64,000 bases of DNA, taken from the NCBI RefSeq assembly GCF_000215995.1, contig NC_015680.1:682001-746000 (forward strand). Direction: 5' to 3'. Shown here in pieces: positions 9,457 to 17,833 of the stretch. Each line of letters opens with the position of its first letter. The first letter of the stretch is position 1. The position numbers were made by a program, and so were the translations under genes. The notes under the pieces are model-generated. The model ran no database searches. It was not told where the DNA came from and saw nothing but the letters and a program-made list of their open reading frames with translations. The stretch is from Pyrococcus yayanosii CH1. GTDB taxonomy: Archaea; Methanobacteriota_B; Thermococci; Thermococcales; Thermococcaceae.

Positions 9457-10581
9457 TCAGCAGTTGTAGCAGAGGAGGGCGGCCCTCTTTAAAAGTAAAA
9501 CCCACTTTCCGCCCTTGCCGTCTGGCTTGAAGAGCGATATCTTCTTGAGATGGTGAATGCGCCTTCTCTCCAAGGCCACGATCCCCGTCTCCCTTAAAAC
9601 CTTGACGAAGTCCTCCCACCTGATGTTCAGCCACTGAGAGAGCTCGTCATAGAGCTCCCTCTCCACGACTAGGTAGAGCTTTCCATCAACGAGGAAGCGA
9701 ATCTTCCTCTTTGGTATCTCCTTCCTGAGCCTCCAGCGGGCGTGCAGGGGCGACTGAACGGCAAGAATGGCCCTCTCCATATCCTCACCGAGGACGAGCA
9801 TTCTCAGGAGTATCTCGGCTATGTGGTTTATCCTGTCCGGAACACCCACGACATCTCCCCTAAGGCTTATTCTCCTTCGCCTGACCCTTATCCCAGCCTC
9901 CTCGATGGCCTCGCCGATTCTAGCTGTCGTACCCTTCTTGTCCCCCTTCATGTCAACTATGCCACCTATTATGAAGGCTCTCGCCGAAAGATCATCTGGA
10001 CTCAAGTCTTTCTCGGCGTTAGGGTCCAGGAGGACTACCTCATCTATTCCCTTCTCCCTTAGGAAGTCGGCCGTCGGACCGGAATAAGCCTTCACCCTGT
10101 TAAGAGGAAAGCTTGCGAGCCTTTCGAACTCTCCGTTCAACCACGTTACCGCAAGCATCCTGTTCCAGAGGTAGCGCCTCACAACCGAGTAGGTCTCCCT
10201 CACCTGGAGGGCAACCTTTCCCTTCTCCTTCGGGATGTGGATGTCCCAAAGCATGAGATCAATGATTATGAAGGGATACTCCGGAAGCCTCGCGAGGAGA
10301 TTTTCCCTCGATACGACGAGGGGATAGTGGTTAAACATGCACGGCCTAACGAAAGCGAACCTAGAACCAGCTACTCTCTTTCCACCAAGGCTCCACGCAA
10401 TGCCAGTCTCCTCGGGCAACTCGACTATAGCACCTTCCCCCTCCAGAATCATCAAAGCAAGTTCCTGGAAGATATCAACCTGACCTTTGCTAGGCCATTT
10501 CTTTGATAAGCTACCAACAGCCTCGATGCCCTTTTCCCTCAGCAGCTCCCTAAGAACATCTCCAGGCCCATTCACCGGCAT
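9457..10581 (-). CDS. trm10: tRNA (purine-9-N1)-methyltransferase, archaeal Trm10
   Basis: SPOUT-class methyltransferase that adds N1-methyl to purine 9 of tRNA using S-adenosylmethionine. The T. kodakarensis homologue (TK0422) makes both m1A9 and m1G9. The 374-residue protein has the diagnostic core FIIGGIVDMKGDKKGTT followed by GIRVRRRRISLRGDVVGVPDRIN, and a C-terminal LLKRAALLCYNC like other Thermococcales members. The start at 10581 lies about 25 bases after a TATA-like AAGCTTAAAAGCC (10603-10615) and has no strong ribosome binding site, so the transcript may be nearly leaderless. Upstream is the CRISPR leader on the other strand. Confidence 0.88.
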   Translation of the reverse strand: MPVNGPGDVLRELLREKGIEAVGSLSKKWPSKGQVDIFQELALMILEGEGAIVELPEETGIAWSLGGKRVAGSRFAFVRPCMFNHYPLVVSRENLLARLPEYPFIIIDLMLWDIHIPKEKGKVALQVRETYSVVRRYLWNRMLAVTWLNGEFERLASFPLNRVKAYSGPTADFLREKGIDEVVLLDPNAEKDLSPDDLSARAFIIGGIVDMKGDKKGTTARIGEAIEEAGIRVRRRRISLRGDVVGVPDRINHIAEILLRMLVLGEDMERAILAVQSPLHARWRLRKEIPKRKIRFLVDGKLYLVVERELYDELSQWLNIRWEDFVKVLRETGIVALERRRIHHLKKISLFKPDGKGGKWVLLLKRAALLCYNC

Positions 10582-11108
10582 CGCTTGGAAGGAGGAAGGC
10601 GGGCTTTTAAGCTTTTAGGCTTTGGCAGAAAAATTTTCGATTCCAGTCTTCATACTTTCTTTTTTCATTTTACTGGCTTGTAGTGGAGTTTTTGACCGCC
10701 AGAGCTCTGAAATCCCATTGGAAGTCTTTAGTAATTTTTTGTTAGTATATGGCATTTTGTTGTGTTTTCTCGCGTGTTTTGTAACGAAATTTTTTTCGGA
10801 ATTTGGAGTGGGGCAAGGAGGGCACTCCTTTCACCCCAAACCCTACTAGAATCGTATTTTTTCCAAATCTCTAACATAAAAAGTCTTGATTTTTGATTTA
10901 ATTGGTTGAGAAACCGTTGGAAGCCTTATGATCACTTTCGATCATTGAAATTATGGGGTTTTTTAGAAGCTTTTTACCAAAAGTTTTGACTCCTCAAGAC
11001 TGCATTTCAAGCCCTCTCAAGGCCTCGTTAAGACCCCCTCGCCAAAAGATTTATAAAATCCAAGACTCCCAAGAAAAGCATAGAAGAAAACAAGCAAAAA
11101 ACCCACCT
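10582..11108 (+). promoter_or_regulatory. CRISPR leader with promoter
   Basis: The 527 bp between trm10 and the first repeat is AT-rich and has no convincing gene. A 75-codon frame at 10622-10849 lacks a normal start and gene-like composition. Its size and position match the roughly 500 bp leaders of Pyrococcus/Thermococcus arrays. A strong TATA box (GATTTATAAAATCC) at 11047-11060 would start transcription near 11085, just before the first repeat at 11109. Repeat orientation (ATTGAAAG at the 3' end, forming the crRNA 5' tag) shows that transcription runs left to right from this leader. Confidence 0.8.
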
Positions 11109-13095
11109 GTTCCAATAAGACTCAAAGAGAATTGAAAGAACTTAGTCGGCGATAGGTATGACATAGTTAAGAAAGTTCCAATAAGACTCAAAGAGAATTG
11201 AAAGCGGGGCCTGATGCGGGCGGGATCCGCCCCGCCGGCCTGTTCCAATAAGACTCAAAGAGAATTGAAAGCAAACAACTGCACCCACGACCGCGCCAGG
11301 AGGGCCGGCTAAGGTTCCAATAAGACTCAAAGAGAATTGAAAGTTCTAATAATCACGAGTACGACGTCTTCGTCGTCATGTTCCAATAAGACTCAAAGAG
11401 AATTGAAAGTCGTTTTCTTCATTATTATCTATGTCATTACACCTATGTTCCAATAAGACTCAAAGAGAATTGAAAGCGGGGCGCGAGCCGGCGGGAAATC
11501 CGCCCCCGCGGGGGTTCCAATAAGACTCAAAGAGAATTGAAAGCTGGATCTCTCTGAATTCTTCTGGATCACTAGTAACCTGTTCCAATAAGACTCAAAG
11601 AGAATTGAAAGGGATTTTCTGGAGTACTTTTGGAGTTCCTGGATCGTGTTCCAATAAGACTCAAAGAGAATTGAAAGCTCTGCCTTCACTTCCACCACCC
11701 CCAAGCCTTCTTCGTTCCAATAAGACTCAAAGAGAATTGAAAGGATGACGGCAACAACCTCGCCCGCCCTGTTCTTCGGGTTCCAATAAGACTCAAAGAG
11801 AATTGAAAGTGCTGGAATGTGGGGCGTCGGCGGTAGGATCAAGTGGGTTCCAATAAGACTCAAAGAGAATTGAAAGTTGACGAGATCATCGACGGTCTCG
11901 AGAAGGGGGAGGCTGTTCCAATAAGACTCAAAGAGAATTGAAAGCGGAACCAGGCGAGGAGGGCCTGCTTCTTTGGGCTCCACGCCGTTCCAATAAGACT
12001 CAAAGAGAATTGAAAGGGGGAGGCGAGAAGGCTAGGTTTCTTCATAGCATCAGGTTCCAATAAGACTCAAAGAGAATTGAAAGCCGCCCTCCCTCGTCCT
12101 CATCTCAACCGCCCCACTGCGTTCCAATAAGACTCAAAGAGAATTGAAAGTTGATAATCTCTGGATCCTCGAAGCCGGCCTTGAGCAGTTCCAATAAGAC
12201 TCAAAGAGAATTGAAAGACTCTCTCCCAAAGTAACAACTGCCAGCGCTGGTCTCTGTTCCAATAAGACTCAAAGAGAATTGAAAGCATTCAAGGGAATTG
12301 GATTTACTGGCTTGTAGCGAAGTTCCAATAAGACTCAAAGAGAATTGAAAGCTGTAAAGAAAGTTGACAGTTTCTTGACCTCTTCCCATGTTCCAATAAG
12401 ACTCAAAGAGAATTGAAAGCCTTTTTAGCAGTTCATCTGCGAGCCGAAACAGAGCCTGTTCCAATAAGACTCAAAGAGAATTGAAAGGGCAAAAAAGCTT
12501 GGAGAAGCTAGGCCTTTACGGACTGGTTCCAATAAGACTCAAAGAGAATTGAAAGTATGGATACTGTAGGTACACTCGATACGTCAGCGCAAGTTCCAAT
12601 AAGACTCAAAGAGAATTGAAAGGGAGCCCCAGAGGAGTGTTCCGGGCCCGGGGGAGTCCCCGTTCCAATAAGACTCAAAGAGAATTGAAAGCGTCGTCTT
12701 CGTAGATGTCTATTATCTCTACCTCCGTTCCAATAAGACTCAAAGAGAATTGAAAGTCACTTGTTCTAACTGCTGGTAAAGCTCTTTTAGTTGCGTTCCA
12801 ATAAGACTCAAAGAGAATTGAAAGTTTCGGGGGTTCGGGGCCTGAGCCGGCGGGGAATCCGGTTCCAATAAGACTCAAAGAGAATTGAAAGTGATGTAGT
12901 TAGCGAGATCCTCCTGGAGTCCATTCCTAGGGTTCCAATAAGACTCAAAGAGAATTGAAAGGACCCCGGAATGCCTACGAATTCAGTTAACAACTCAAGT
13001 TCCAATAAGACTCAAAGAGAATTGAAAGGGAAAGGCTTCCACGTTGAGTTGCCCCGCTCGTCCCTGTTCCAATAAGACTCTAAGAGAATTGAAAG
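11109..13095 (+). CRISPR. CRISPR array, 30 repeats and 29 spacers
   Basis: Thirty 30-bp repeats begin GTTCCAATAAGACTC and end AAAGAGAATTGAAAG. As read by eye all are identical except the last (13066-13095), which has TAAGAG in place of AAAGAG: the usual decayed repeat at the leader-distal end. Spacers are 35-42 bp, mostly 36-38. Repeat starts are 11109, 11175, 11242, 11314, 11380, 11447, 11514, 11582, 11648, 11714, 11780, 11847, 11915, 11987, 12054, 12121, 12188, 12256, 12322, 12390, 12458, 12526, 12593, 12662, 12727, 12795, 12862, 12932, 12999 and 13066. The repeat closely resembles the P. furiosus repeat, so a Cas6 encoded elsewhere would be expected to process it. Confidence 0.99.
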
Positions 13096-13713
13096 TTTAC
13101 CCTAATTGCGGCCGTGATCATTGCAATCCTCTGATTGTTTTTGTTATTATTTTTGTTACTCGTTGGTTTGGTTGGGTTATTATTTTGGCTATCCGTCTGA
13201 TCGATCATGGTAATTACGAGTTCTACCCGCGGTGCTAAGTGGGAGAAAAGCATTCGTACGAACGCACGATACCCATGCACTTCACCCTTGAAGGGCGGGT
13301 GTGGAAAATCGTGTCGAGAGTTAGGACGCGGGCCGGCAAAATTTTCAAGACCCGCATGCTGACTAATGTCATAACAAACCAGCCTAGGAATTACTACTTG
13401 GATTCGTTAACCGGGGAGTGTTAAGATTTCACCCTCCCTCACGATTTTTTTCTTGAATTTTTCTAGTGCGCGCAAAATAAGAAAATAAAAAAATATACTG
13501 CGTTCCACTTCAACACTTTGCGTAAAAAACTAACGCAAACTATCAGAGCAATACTAAAATGGAAAAGAAAAAGAAAAAAATATGTAGCTACGTCGAGAAC
13601 AAGTAATTTTTTGAAAACAGACGAAGATAAGTTAAAAGTGGACGTTAAGTTTTTACTTTTTCTTTGAAAGCTGTGTCATTTACGGTGAGGCGGAGTTCAG
13701 TGTTCGGAGGATT
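13096..13713. other. Intergenic region after the array, gene remnants and AT-rich tract
   Basis: 618 bp between the last repeat and the end of the CARF-PIN gene. Just after the repeat, one frame encodes a hydrophobic stretch (FTLIAAVIIAIL then a stop), and a second frame reads hydrophobic residues to about 13200, which looks like a broken membrane segment. A 61-codon frame at 13239-13424 is listed separately. From 13440 on the sequence is strongly AT-rich: a T-rich run (CGATTTTTTTCTTG) at 13443-13456 could end array transcripts, and an A-rich run at 13562-13580 is T-rich on the minus strand and could end the CARF operon. Confidence 0.5.
13239..13424 (+). CDS. Possible small basic protein or gene remnant
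   Basis: 61 codons starting at GTG 13239, with GGTG at 13231-13234 as a possible ribosome binding site; ATG 13275 is another start. The product is basic (GRVWKIVSRVRTRAGKIFKTR) with a tyrosine-rich end and has no family I recognise. The overlapping +1 frame also has a gene-like start from 13208 (MVITSSTRGAKWEKS). That suggests a decayed or frameshifted gene rather than an intact one. It sits between the array's distal end and the cas effector genes, where fragments of mobile elements often accumulate. Confidence 0.3.
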   Translation: MGEKHSYERTIPMHFTLEGRVWKIVSRVRTRAGKIFKTRMLTNVITNQPRNYYLDSLTGEC

Positions 13714-15198
13714 TCAATGGCTTTTTTTTGTCTCTGGTTTAAGTGAGACTTTAACCTTGTCCCACTCCCAGGGATTCTTGCCTCTCCACACTGCCTTAAC
13801 TTCTCCAATTCCGGAAACGTTTACTTTTCCAAAAACAATGGCTGAGGCGAATATAAAGTCTCTGACGTTCTCCCACGTTACATATTCCTTTATTTCTCCA
13901 AATCCCACATAGATGGGCTCAATATTTCTGAGGTGTTTCAGGTTTGCAAAGAAGTTCTTGTCTGAAGTGAAGACTATCAATTCGCCTTCGTTTTTCCTTA
14001 AAAATTCTACAAAGCTCTCAAGGATAACATCATCGCCTGTACCTTCTCTTGTTGGTTCGATGAGAATGGCGTTCCTTTCGTTGAGGAGCTTGAGTTGTAG
14101 TTGTCCGAGTTTGAAGAGCCTGTCCTTGGGTGATGGCTGGTTCCAGTAATCGCTATCAAGAACGTACTCGTCGAAAAATCTGCCATCCCTTAGAATTTTC
14201 GCTTTTTCTTTGGTTAATTCGGTTTCAACGATTCTTGAAATGGCAAGGTTAAGGGAGTACGCTTTGTCTTTCTGCCTGTCGAGGAACTCGAGAAACCTTC
14301 GTGGAATACCGAAAATTAGGGAATTTGTGTCAAATGTTATGTACCTAGTTTCCTTTTCCTTGATTTTGTTCAAAAGCCAGCGGTATAGTTCTTCTTCATT
14401 CATCCACTTCTCACCGTCAAGTGTTGCCTTGAGCTCTCTGATTCCAGAAGCGTTCAGGACACTGCTGAATAATCCATAGTCGCCAACGTAGCTTGGCAGG
14501 CTTAAGTTTTTAACTACTGAAACTTTTGCGAGATTTTCATTTTCTCTGAGCGAGATTGTGGCAATATCTTTTCCAGAAACTTTAATCTTGAGTAGTTCTC
14601 TGCCGAGTAGAAACTCCTGGTTGATTACAGCCATAAGTTCTTCTCTCGTTATCTTTATCTCCTCTTTTTCTCCTTCAAGCCTTAAGGGTTCTTTTGTTCT
14701 TTCTTTTCCGCTCAGCTCGCTCTTCATTTCCAATAGCTCTTGGATAGAGAAGGGGATTAGGTAGAGGGGGAGGTTTATGTAGCTTAAGTCTCTCAGGTGG
14801 AGGTAGTAAATCTTATCAGCTTTAAACTTTCCGCCTTCAACGCCTTCGATTCCTGCGTACATTGAAAATGCGCTCATGAACTTTCTTCCTGGCGTCATGT
14901 CTATTGCGATTTCGTTGCCCTCGAGCTTTTCTCTCTTTATTATTTCTGCCAGTGTCTTTGTGAATGTTCTAAAATCTTCTTCGTCAACCTTGTGAGTGTC
15001 GTCAATCGCTATTGTTCTTCCATAAGCCTTTGCAAGCGCTTCAATGTAACTCTTAATTTTTTCCATGTTTCTTTTCACTTTGTCGTTCCAGAGGAGGTAA
15101 ATCTTGTCTGGGTAGTAGGAGTCTCTGGCGATTGCCATCCAGAGAGAGTTGAATACGGCAAAGGGAGATGTACCAACAGTGGTAATCCATACTCTCAT
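13714..15198 (-). CDS. CARF-PIN fusion, putative cyclic-oligoadenylate-activated ribonuclease
   Basis: 494 residues. The N-terminal part is a CARF-type Rossmann domain: MRVWITTVGTSPFAVF (1-16) with a nucleotide-binding loop, and DMTPGRKFMSAF (100-111) as the second ligand-contact motif. A linker of about 120 residues follows. The C-terminal half is a PIN nuclease: FDTNSLIFG (Asp290), IVETEL (Glu325 and Glu327), GTGDDVI (Asp389/Asp390) and FTSDKNF (Asp413), a complete metal-binding acidic set. The start ATG overlaps the stop of the upstream csx gene by 4 bp, so the two are one operon, pointing away from the divergent cmr operon. By analogy with CARF-HEPN proteins it should cleave RNA when Cas10-made cyclic oligoadenylate binds. 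That is inference; I know of no well-studied CARF-PIN enzyme. Confidence 0.8.
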   Translation of the reverse strand: MRVWITTVGTSPFAVFNSLWMAIARDSYYPDKIYLLWNDKVKRNMEKIKSYIEALAKAYGRTIAIDDTHKVDEEDFRTFTKTLAEIIKREKLEGNEIAIDMTPGRKFMSAFSMYAGIEGVEGGKFKADKIYYLHLRDLSYINLPLYLIPFSIQELLEMKSELSGKERTKEPLRLEGEKEEIKITREELMAVINQEFLLGRELLKIKVSGKDIATISLRENENLAKVSVVKNLSLPSYVGDYGLFSSVLNASGIRELKATLDGEKWMNEEELYRWLLNKIKEKETRYITFDTNSLIFGIPRRFLEFLDRQKDKAYSLNLAISRIVETELTKEKAKILRDGRFFDEYVLDSDYWNQPSPKDRLFKLGQLQLKLLNERNAILIEPTREGTGDDVILESFVEFLRKNEGELIVFTSDKNFFANLKHLRNIEPIYVGFGEIKEYVTWENVRDFIFASAIVFGKVNVSGIGEVKAVWRGKNPWEWDKVKVSLKPETKKSH

Positions 15199-16388
15199 GG
15201 CAAAGCCTCCTTTAGTAATTTGAGTATTTCATGAGATCTTTTCTCAATAACATTCACTTTGGGTCGGTCTTTTTTCTCCTTCATCCCAGCGTGGGCTATC
15301 GCATTCCTGATTTCGTAAACTTTGAGCCAAACCTTGGCAAGTTTAGCTATTTTTTCATTCTTTTCAAGCTTCTCTACCCATTCCGTTTTTTCAATTCCAT
15401 TCGTGTTCCCTCTAATCTTCGCTGAGAACCAGCCTATTGTTTTTTCTGCTTTAATTCTAACATCTTTGCTCAGCCACTTCTTTTCACCAGCTAAGAAAAT
15501 CACAGCGTTGATAATCCATTCCCTCATAAGTTCTAGGGCATTTGCCGTCATGCCTTTTTCAAGTAGGTATTCAATTATTCCGAGTTGCTTTTCTAAACTT
15601 TCCTTGCCAAATTCCTTGCACCCGAATTCAGTTAGGCGTTCAATCTCGTTAAGCGTGTACCTTATCGGTGGAAGGAATTCAATTGCCTCAGCTTTGAACT
15701 CTTCATAACCTTTCTTGGCTTTTGCTGATAGTTCCATGAATTCTGGAATTTGATTTAGCTGGAGGTTCTTGAGTAGGATAAGGATTAGATCAGCATAGCC
15801 CGACAAAGTTTTTGGTTTCTTTGGAGCGTTGGTTTTGTAAAACCTTGCGTTCATGTTTTTGATTGAATTGTAAATGCCCTCCCCTCTGCCATACTTTTTC
15901 AGATCTCTCACTCCATAGAGCCAATCAGCTAAGTCGAGGATTCCACTGAGGTCAAAGATTGGTGCACCTTTTTCAGTCTTTGCCTCAAAGGCTCCATAGT
16001 AGATTCCCACAATCTTGACGTTTTTGACCTCTTGGAGGTAAAGTATGATGGGGAATGACATGAAGGGTATGTGTCTGAAGGCGTGAGTTATGTCGAGAAT
16101 TATTTCATCATTGTAATCAACGCTGTCAACGATTTTCTCAAACAGGCTCCAGATGTCTTCTTGAGTTTTTGGCGTTTCTATCTCAACGAATTGAACGTTT
16201 TCTATTCTCTCTCTTAGCTTTTCCCCATGCTTTTTGTAAGCTTCTTTTGTCGCGAAGATTATGACCTCGGAGGGCTGAAATATTTTTGTCAATGCTTCTT
16301 GAATGTATTCTGTCCTCACAGTTTTATCCTCATAGAAATATATAGTTTCTTTGTATTCGCTAGATCCGATAAAGCTCAACAACTTCAC
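15195..16388 (-). CDS. CARF-HEPN ribonuclease of the Csx1/Csx2 (TIGR02221-like) family
   Basis: 397 residues. The N-terminal CARF domain starts MKLLSFIGSSEYKET and carries LDITHAFRHIPFM (98-110), the signature of the TIGR02221/TM1812-type branch. The C-terminal helical part is HEPN, with the RNase motif R-x4-H in EIRNAIAHAG (Arg361, His366). Known relatives are RNases activated by cyclic tetra- or hexa-adenylate made by Cas10, and some also degrade the ligand in the CARF pocket. GTG start at 16388, preceded by GGTGGTGT. It is the first gene of a two-gene minus-strand operon with CARF-PIN, divergent from cmr. No cas6-like sequence is present. Confidence 0.85.
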   Translation of the reverse strand: MKLLSFIGSSEYKETIYFYEDKTVRTEYIQEALTKIFQPSEVIIFATKEAYKKHGEKLRERIENVQFVEIETPKTQEDIWSLFEKIVDSVDYNDEIILDITHAFRHIPFMSFPIILYLQEVKNVKIVGIYYGAFEAKTEKGAPIFDLSGILDLADWLYGVRDLKKYGRGEGIYNSIKNMNARFYKTNAPKKPKTLSGYADLILILLKNLQLNQIPEFMELSAKAKKGYEEFKAEAIEFLPPIRYTLNEIERLTEFGCKEFGKESLEKQLGIIEYLLEKGMTANALELMREWIINAVIFLAGEKKWLSKDVRIKAEKTIGWFSAKIRGNTNGIEKTEWVEKLEKNEKIAKLAKVWLKVYEIRNAIAHAGMKEKKDRPKVNVIEKRSHEILKLLKEALP

Positions 16389-16517
16389 TACACACCACCA
16401 TGTATTGTAATATCCTTCCGGGACTTAAAGTTTTCTTTTGCAAAGAGGTGCTTTTTTGAAGGATAATGGCATGACCCACACCGCAAAATAACATTTCAGA
16501 AACTCATAGTTGAATGT

Positions 16518-16575
16518 AGGGTTTCCTTATAAAAGGCTTCTTTTAGTATATGAGCATGCGAAATATTTTTATCAA
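16518..16575. promoter_or_regulatory. Divergent promoter region between csx and cmr operons
   Basis: A near-palindromic TATA element CCTTATAAAAGG lies at 16524-16535 and a second TATA-like AAATATTTTTATC at 16560-16572. The second is well placed to start the cmr transcript near 16597, just before the small frame at 16608. The first could serve either strand. The rest of 16389-16607 holds no gene I can support. Confidence 0.45.
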
Positions 16576-16607
16576 CAACTTTGCATAGACAATACTAGGG
16601 ATCCGCG

Positions 16608-16744
16608 ATGAAGTATCTTATCGTCATGACTCAGGATGGTGAATTGGAGAGTAATTCCTTGATTTTCCTGGAGAACTAATTAAAAGCGACTCTAAACTCG
16701 CTGAGCTCATGAGGAGATTGAATAATGTCGAAAACGTTTTGTGA
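16608..16744 (+). pseudogene. Small gene ahead of cmr1, apparently frameshifted
   Basis: ATG 16608 opens MKYLIVMTQDGELESNS and runs to a stop at 16677-16679. A second frame, entered near 16661, reads DFPGELIKSDSKLAELMRR and ends at 16742-16744, nine bases before cmr1. Joined by one indel they give a plausible protein of about 44 residues with a hydrophobic strand and an amphipathic tail. It follows the promoter directly, so it would be the first gene of the cmr transcript. The function is unknown. It could be a small intact peptide plus chance sequence, but both parts look coding. Confidence 0.45.
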
Positions 16745-16753
16745 GGTGTTGGT

Positions 16754-17833
16754 ATGTATGAGGCAACATTTGAGCTTGAAGCAATAACGCCTGTTTTCAT
16801 GAGGGGAGCTTATCAAAGCAAAGCCGAATTCAGGGCACCATCAATCAAAGGTGTGATGAGGTGGTGGTTCAGGGCTCTGGCTGGAAACTACTTTGGAAAC
16901 GACATTGCCGGGCTTAGGGAGGCTGAAGGGAGAATCTTCGGCTCTGCAGGTAGTGGAGGGGCAAGGAGGAGCAGAGTTGGGGTAGTTGTGGAATCCCTCT
17001 CGAAGCCCAAAAATATCTTTTTCAAGCCCCCCAAGGTCTTTGACAGGGAGTCGTGGGTGAGCGACCTTCCGTATCTTTTTTTCTCCATAAAAATGACAGC
17101 TAAGAGCATACGGAATTCCCTGTTCTACCCGCCCGGTTCAGTCTTTAGGGTCTCCATCTCCTCACGAGATCGTTCCTCTTATGTGGCCTCCCTAGCTTCC
17201 CTATGGGCGGCAGTTGTCCTCGGGGGTTTTGGCTTTCGCTCAAGGAGAGGTGCGGGAAGTCTCTGGTTCAAGGGCAGGGTGAAGGAGTTCGAGAATATCG
17301 GACTTCCAACCATCATTGACTCGCCAAAAGCTCTCAGAAATGGAATAAAACGAGCCATAACTCTCATAGGCTCAGCTTTCGGAAAGGAACAGGAGGTAAT
17401 ACTTAGTCCTCTCAGCTATCCTGTTCTCAATGAAAAAACAAGTTATGTTGCCCTGATTGAGTTTGATGATCCGAAAAATGCCCTAAGGCAGTTTCAAAGG
17501 GTTTACTCGGGCTTCAGAAGAAAGCCCGGGAACAAGATTCACAGGATTGTCTTCGGTCTTCCGATCGTCAAAGGCAACCTTGGAAGGATTAGGTGGGCCG
17601 CCAAGAAGTCGAGGAGGGCATCTCCCATGATGGTCAGCGTTAAGCCAATCGAAACCGGATATGCATTAGTGATAGTGAAGTTCCGAACGGAGCCATTCTA
17701 CATGGTCACCAGGCGGGAGGAAAGGAACACTCAAGAAATTATAAACAGTGTTGTGGACTGGAGCCTCTTGAAAGAGTTTGATGAGAAATTTCAGGAGAAA
17801 CCCGCTTACGGCTCACTGGAGGTGTTCCAATGA
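16754..17833 (+). CDS. cmr1: Type III-B CRISPR RAMP protein Cmr1
   Basis: 359-residue Cas7-like RAMP protein, at the crRNA 3' end of the Cmr effector complex in characterised systems. It begins MYEATFELEAITPVFMRG and has the family signature PSIKGVMRWWFRALAG (about 30-45) and glycine-rich loops (FGSAGSGG; VVLGGFGFRSRRGAGSL). GAGGTG lies a few bases before ATG 16754. The stop overlaps the cmr2 start by 4 bp (ATGA), indicating translational coupling. Confidence 0.93.
   Translation: MYEATFELEAITPVFMRGAYQSKAEFRAPSIKGVMRWWFRALAGNYFGNDIAGLREAEGRIFGSAGSGGARRSRVGVVVESLSKPKNIFFKPPKVFDRESWVSDLPYLFFSIKMTAKSIRNSLFYPPGSVFRVSISSRDRSSYVASLASLWAAVVLGGFGFRSRRGAGSLWFKGRVKEFENIGLPTIIDSPKALRNGIKRAITLIGSAFGKEQEVILSPLSYPVLNEKTSYVALIEFDDPKNALRQFQRVYSGFRRKPGNKIHRIVFGLPIVKGNLGRIRWAAKKSRRASPMMVSVKPIETGYALVIVKFRTEPFYMVTRREERNTQEIINSVVDWSLLKEFDEKFQEKPAYGSLEVFQ

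Noticed and set aside
10622-10849. 75-codon hydrophobic frame in the leader
   Set aside because: Starts with TTG, has no ribosome binding site, and lies in a region that behaves as a CRISPR leader.
12623-12661. GC-rich spacer as a fourth member of the shared spacer family
   Set aside because: It contains GGGCCCGGGGG but cannot be aligned to the CGGGGCCTGAG core beyond composition.
11051-13005. Several open frames through the CRISPR array on the minus strand
   Set aside because: Their products are repeats of the translated CRISPR repeat (FQFSLSLIGT and LSILFESYWN), not proteins.
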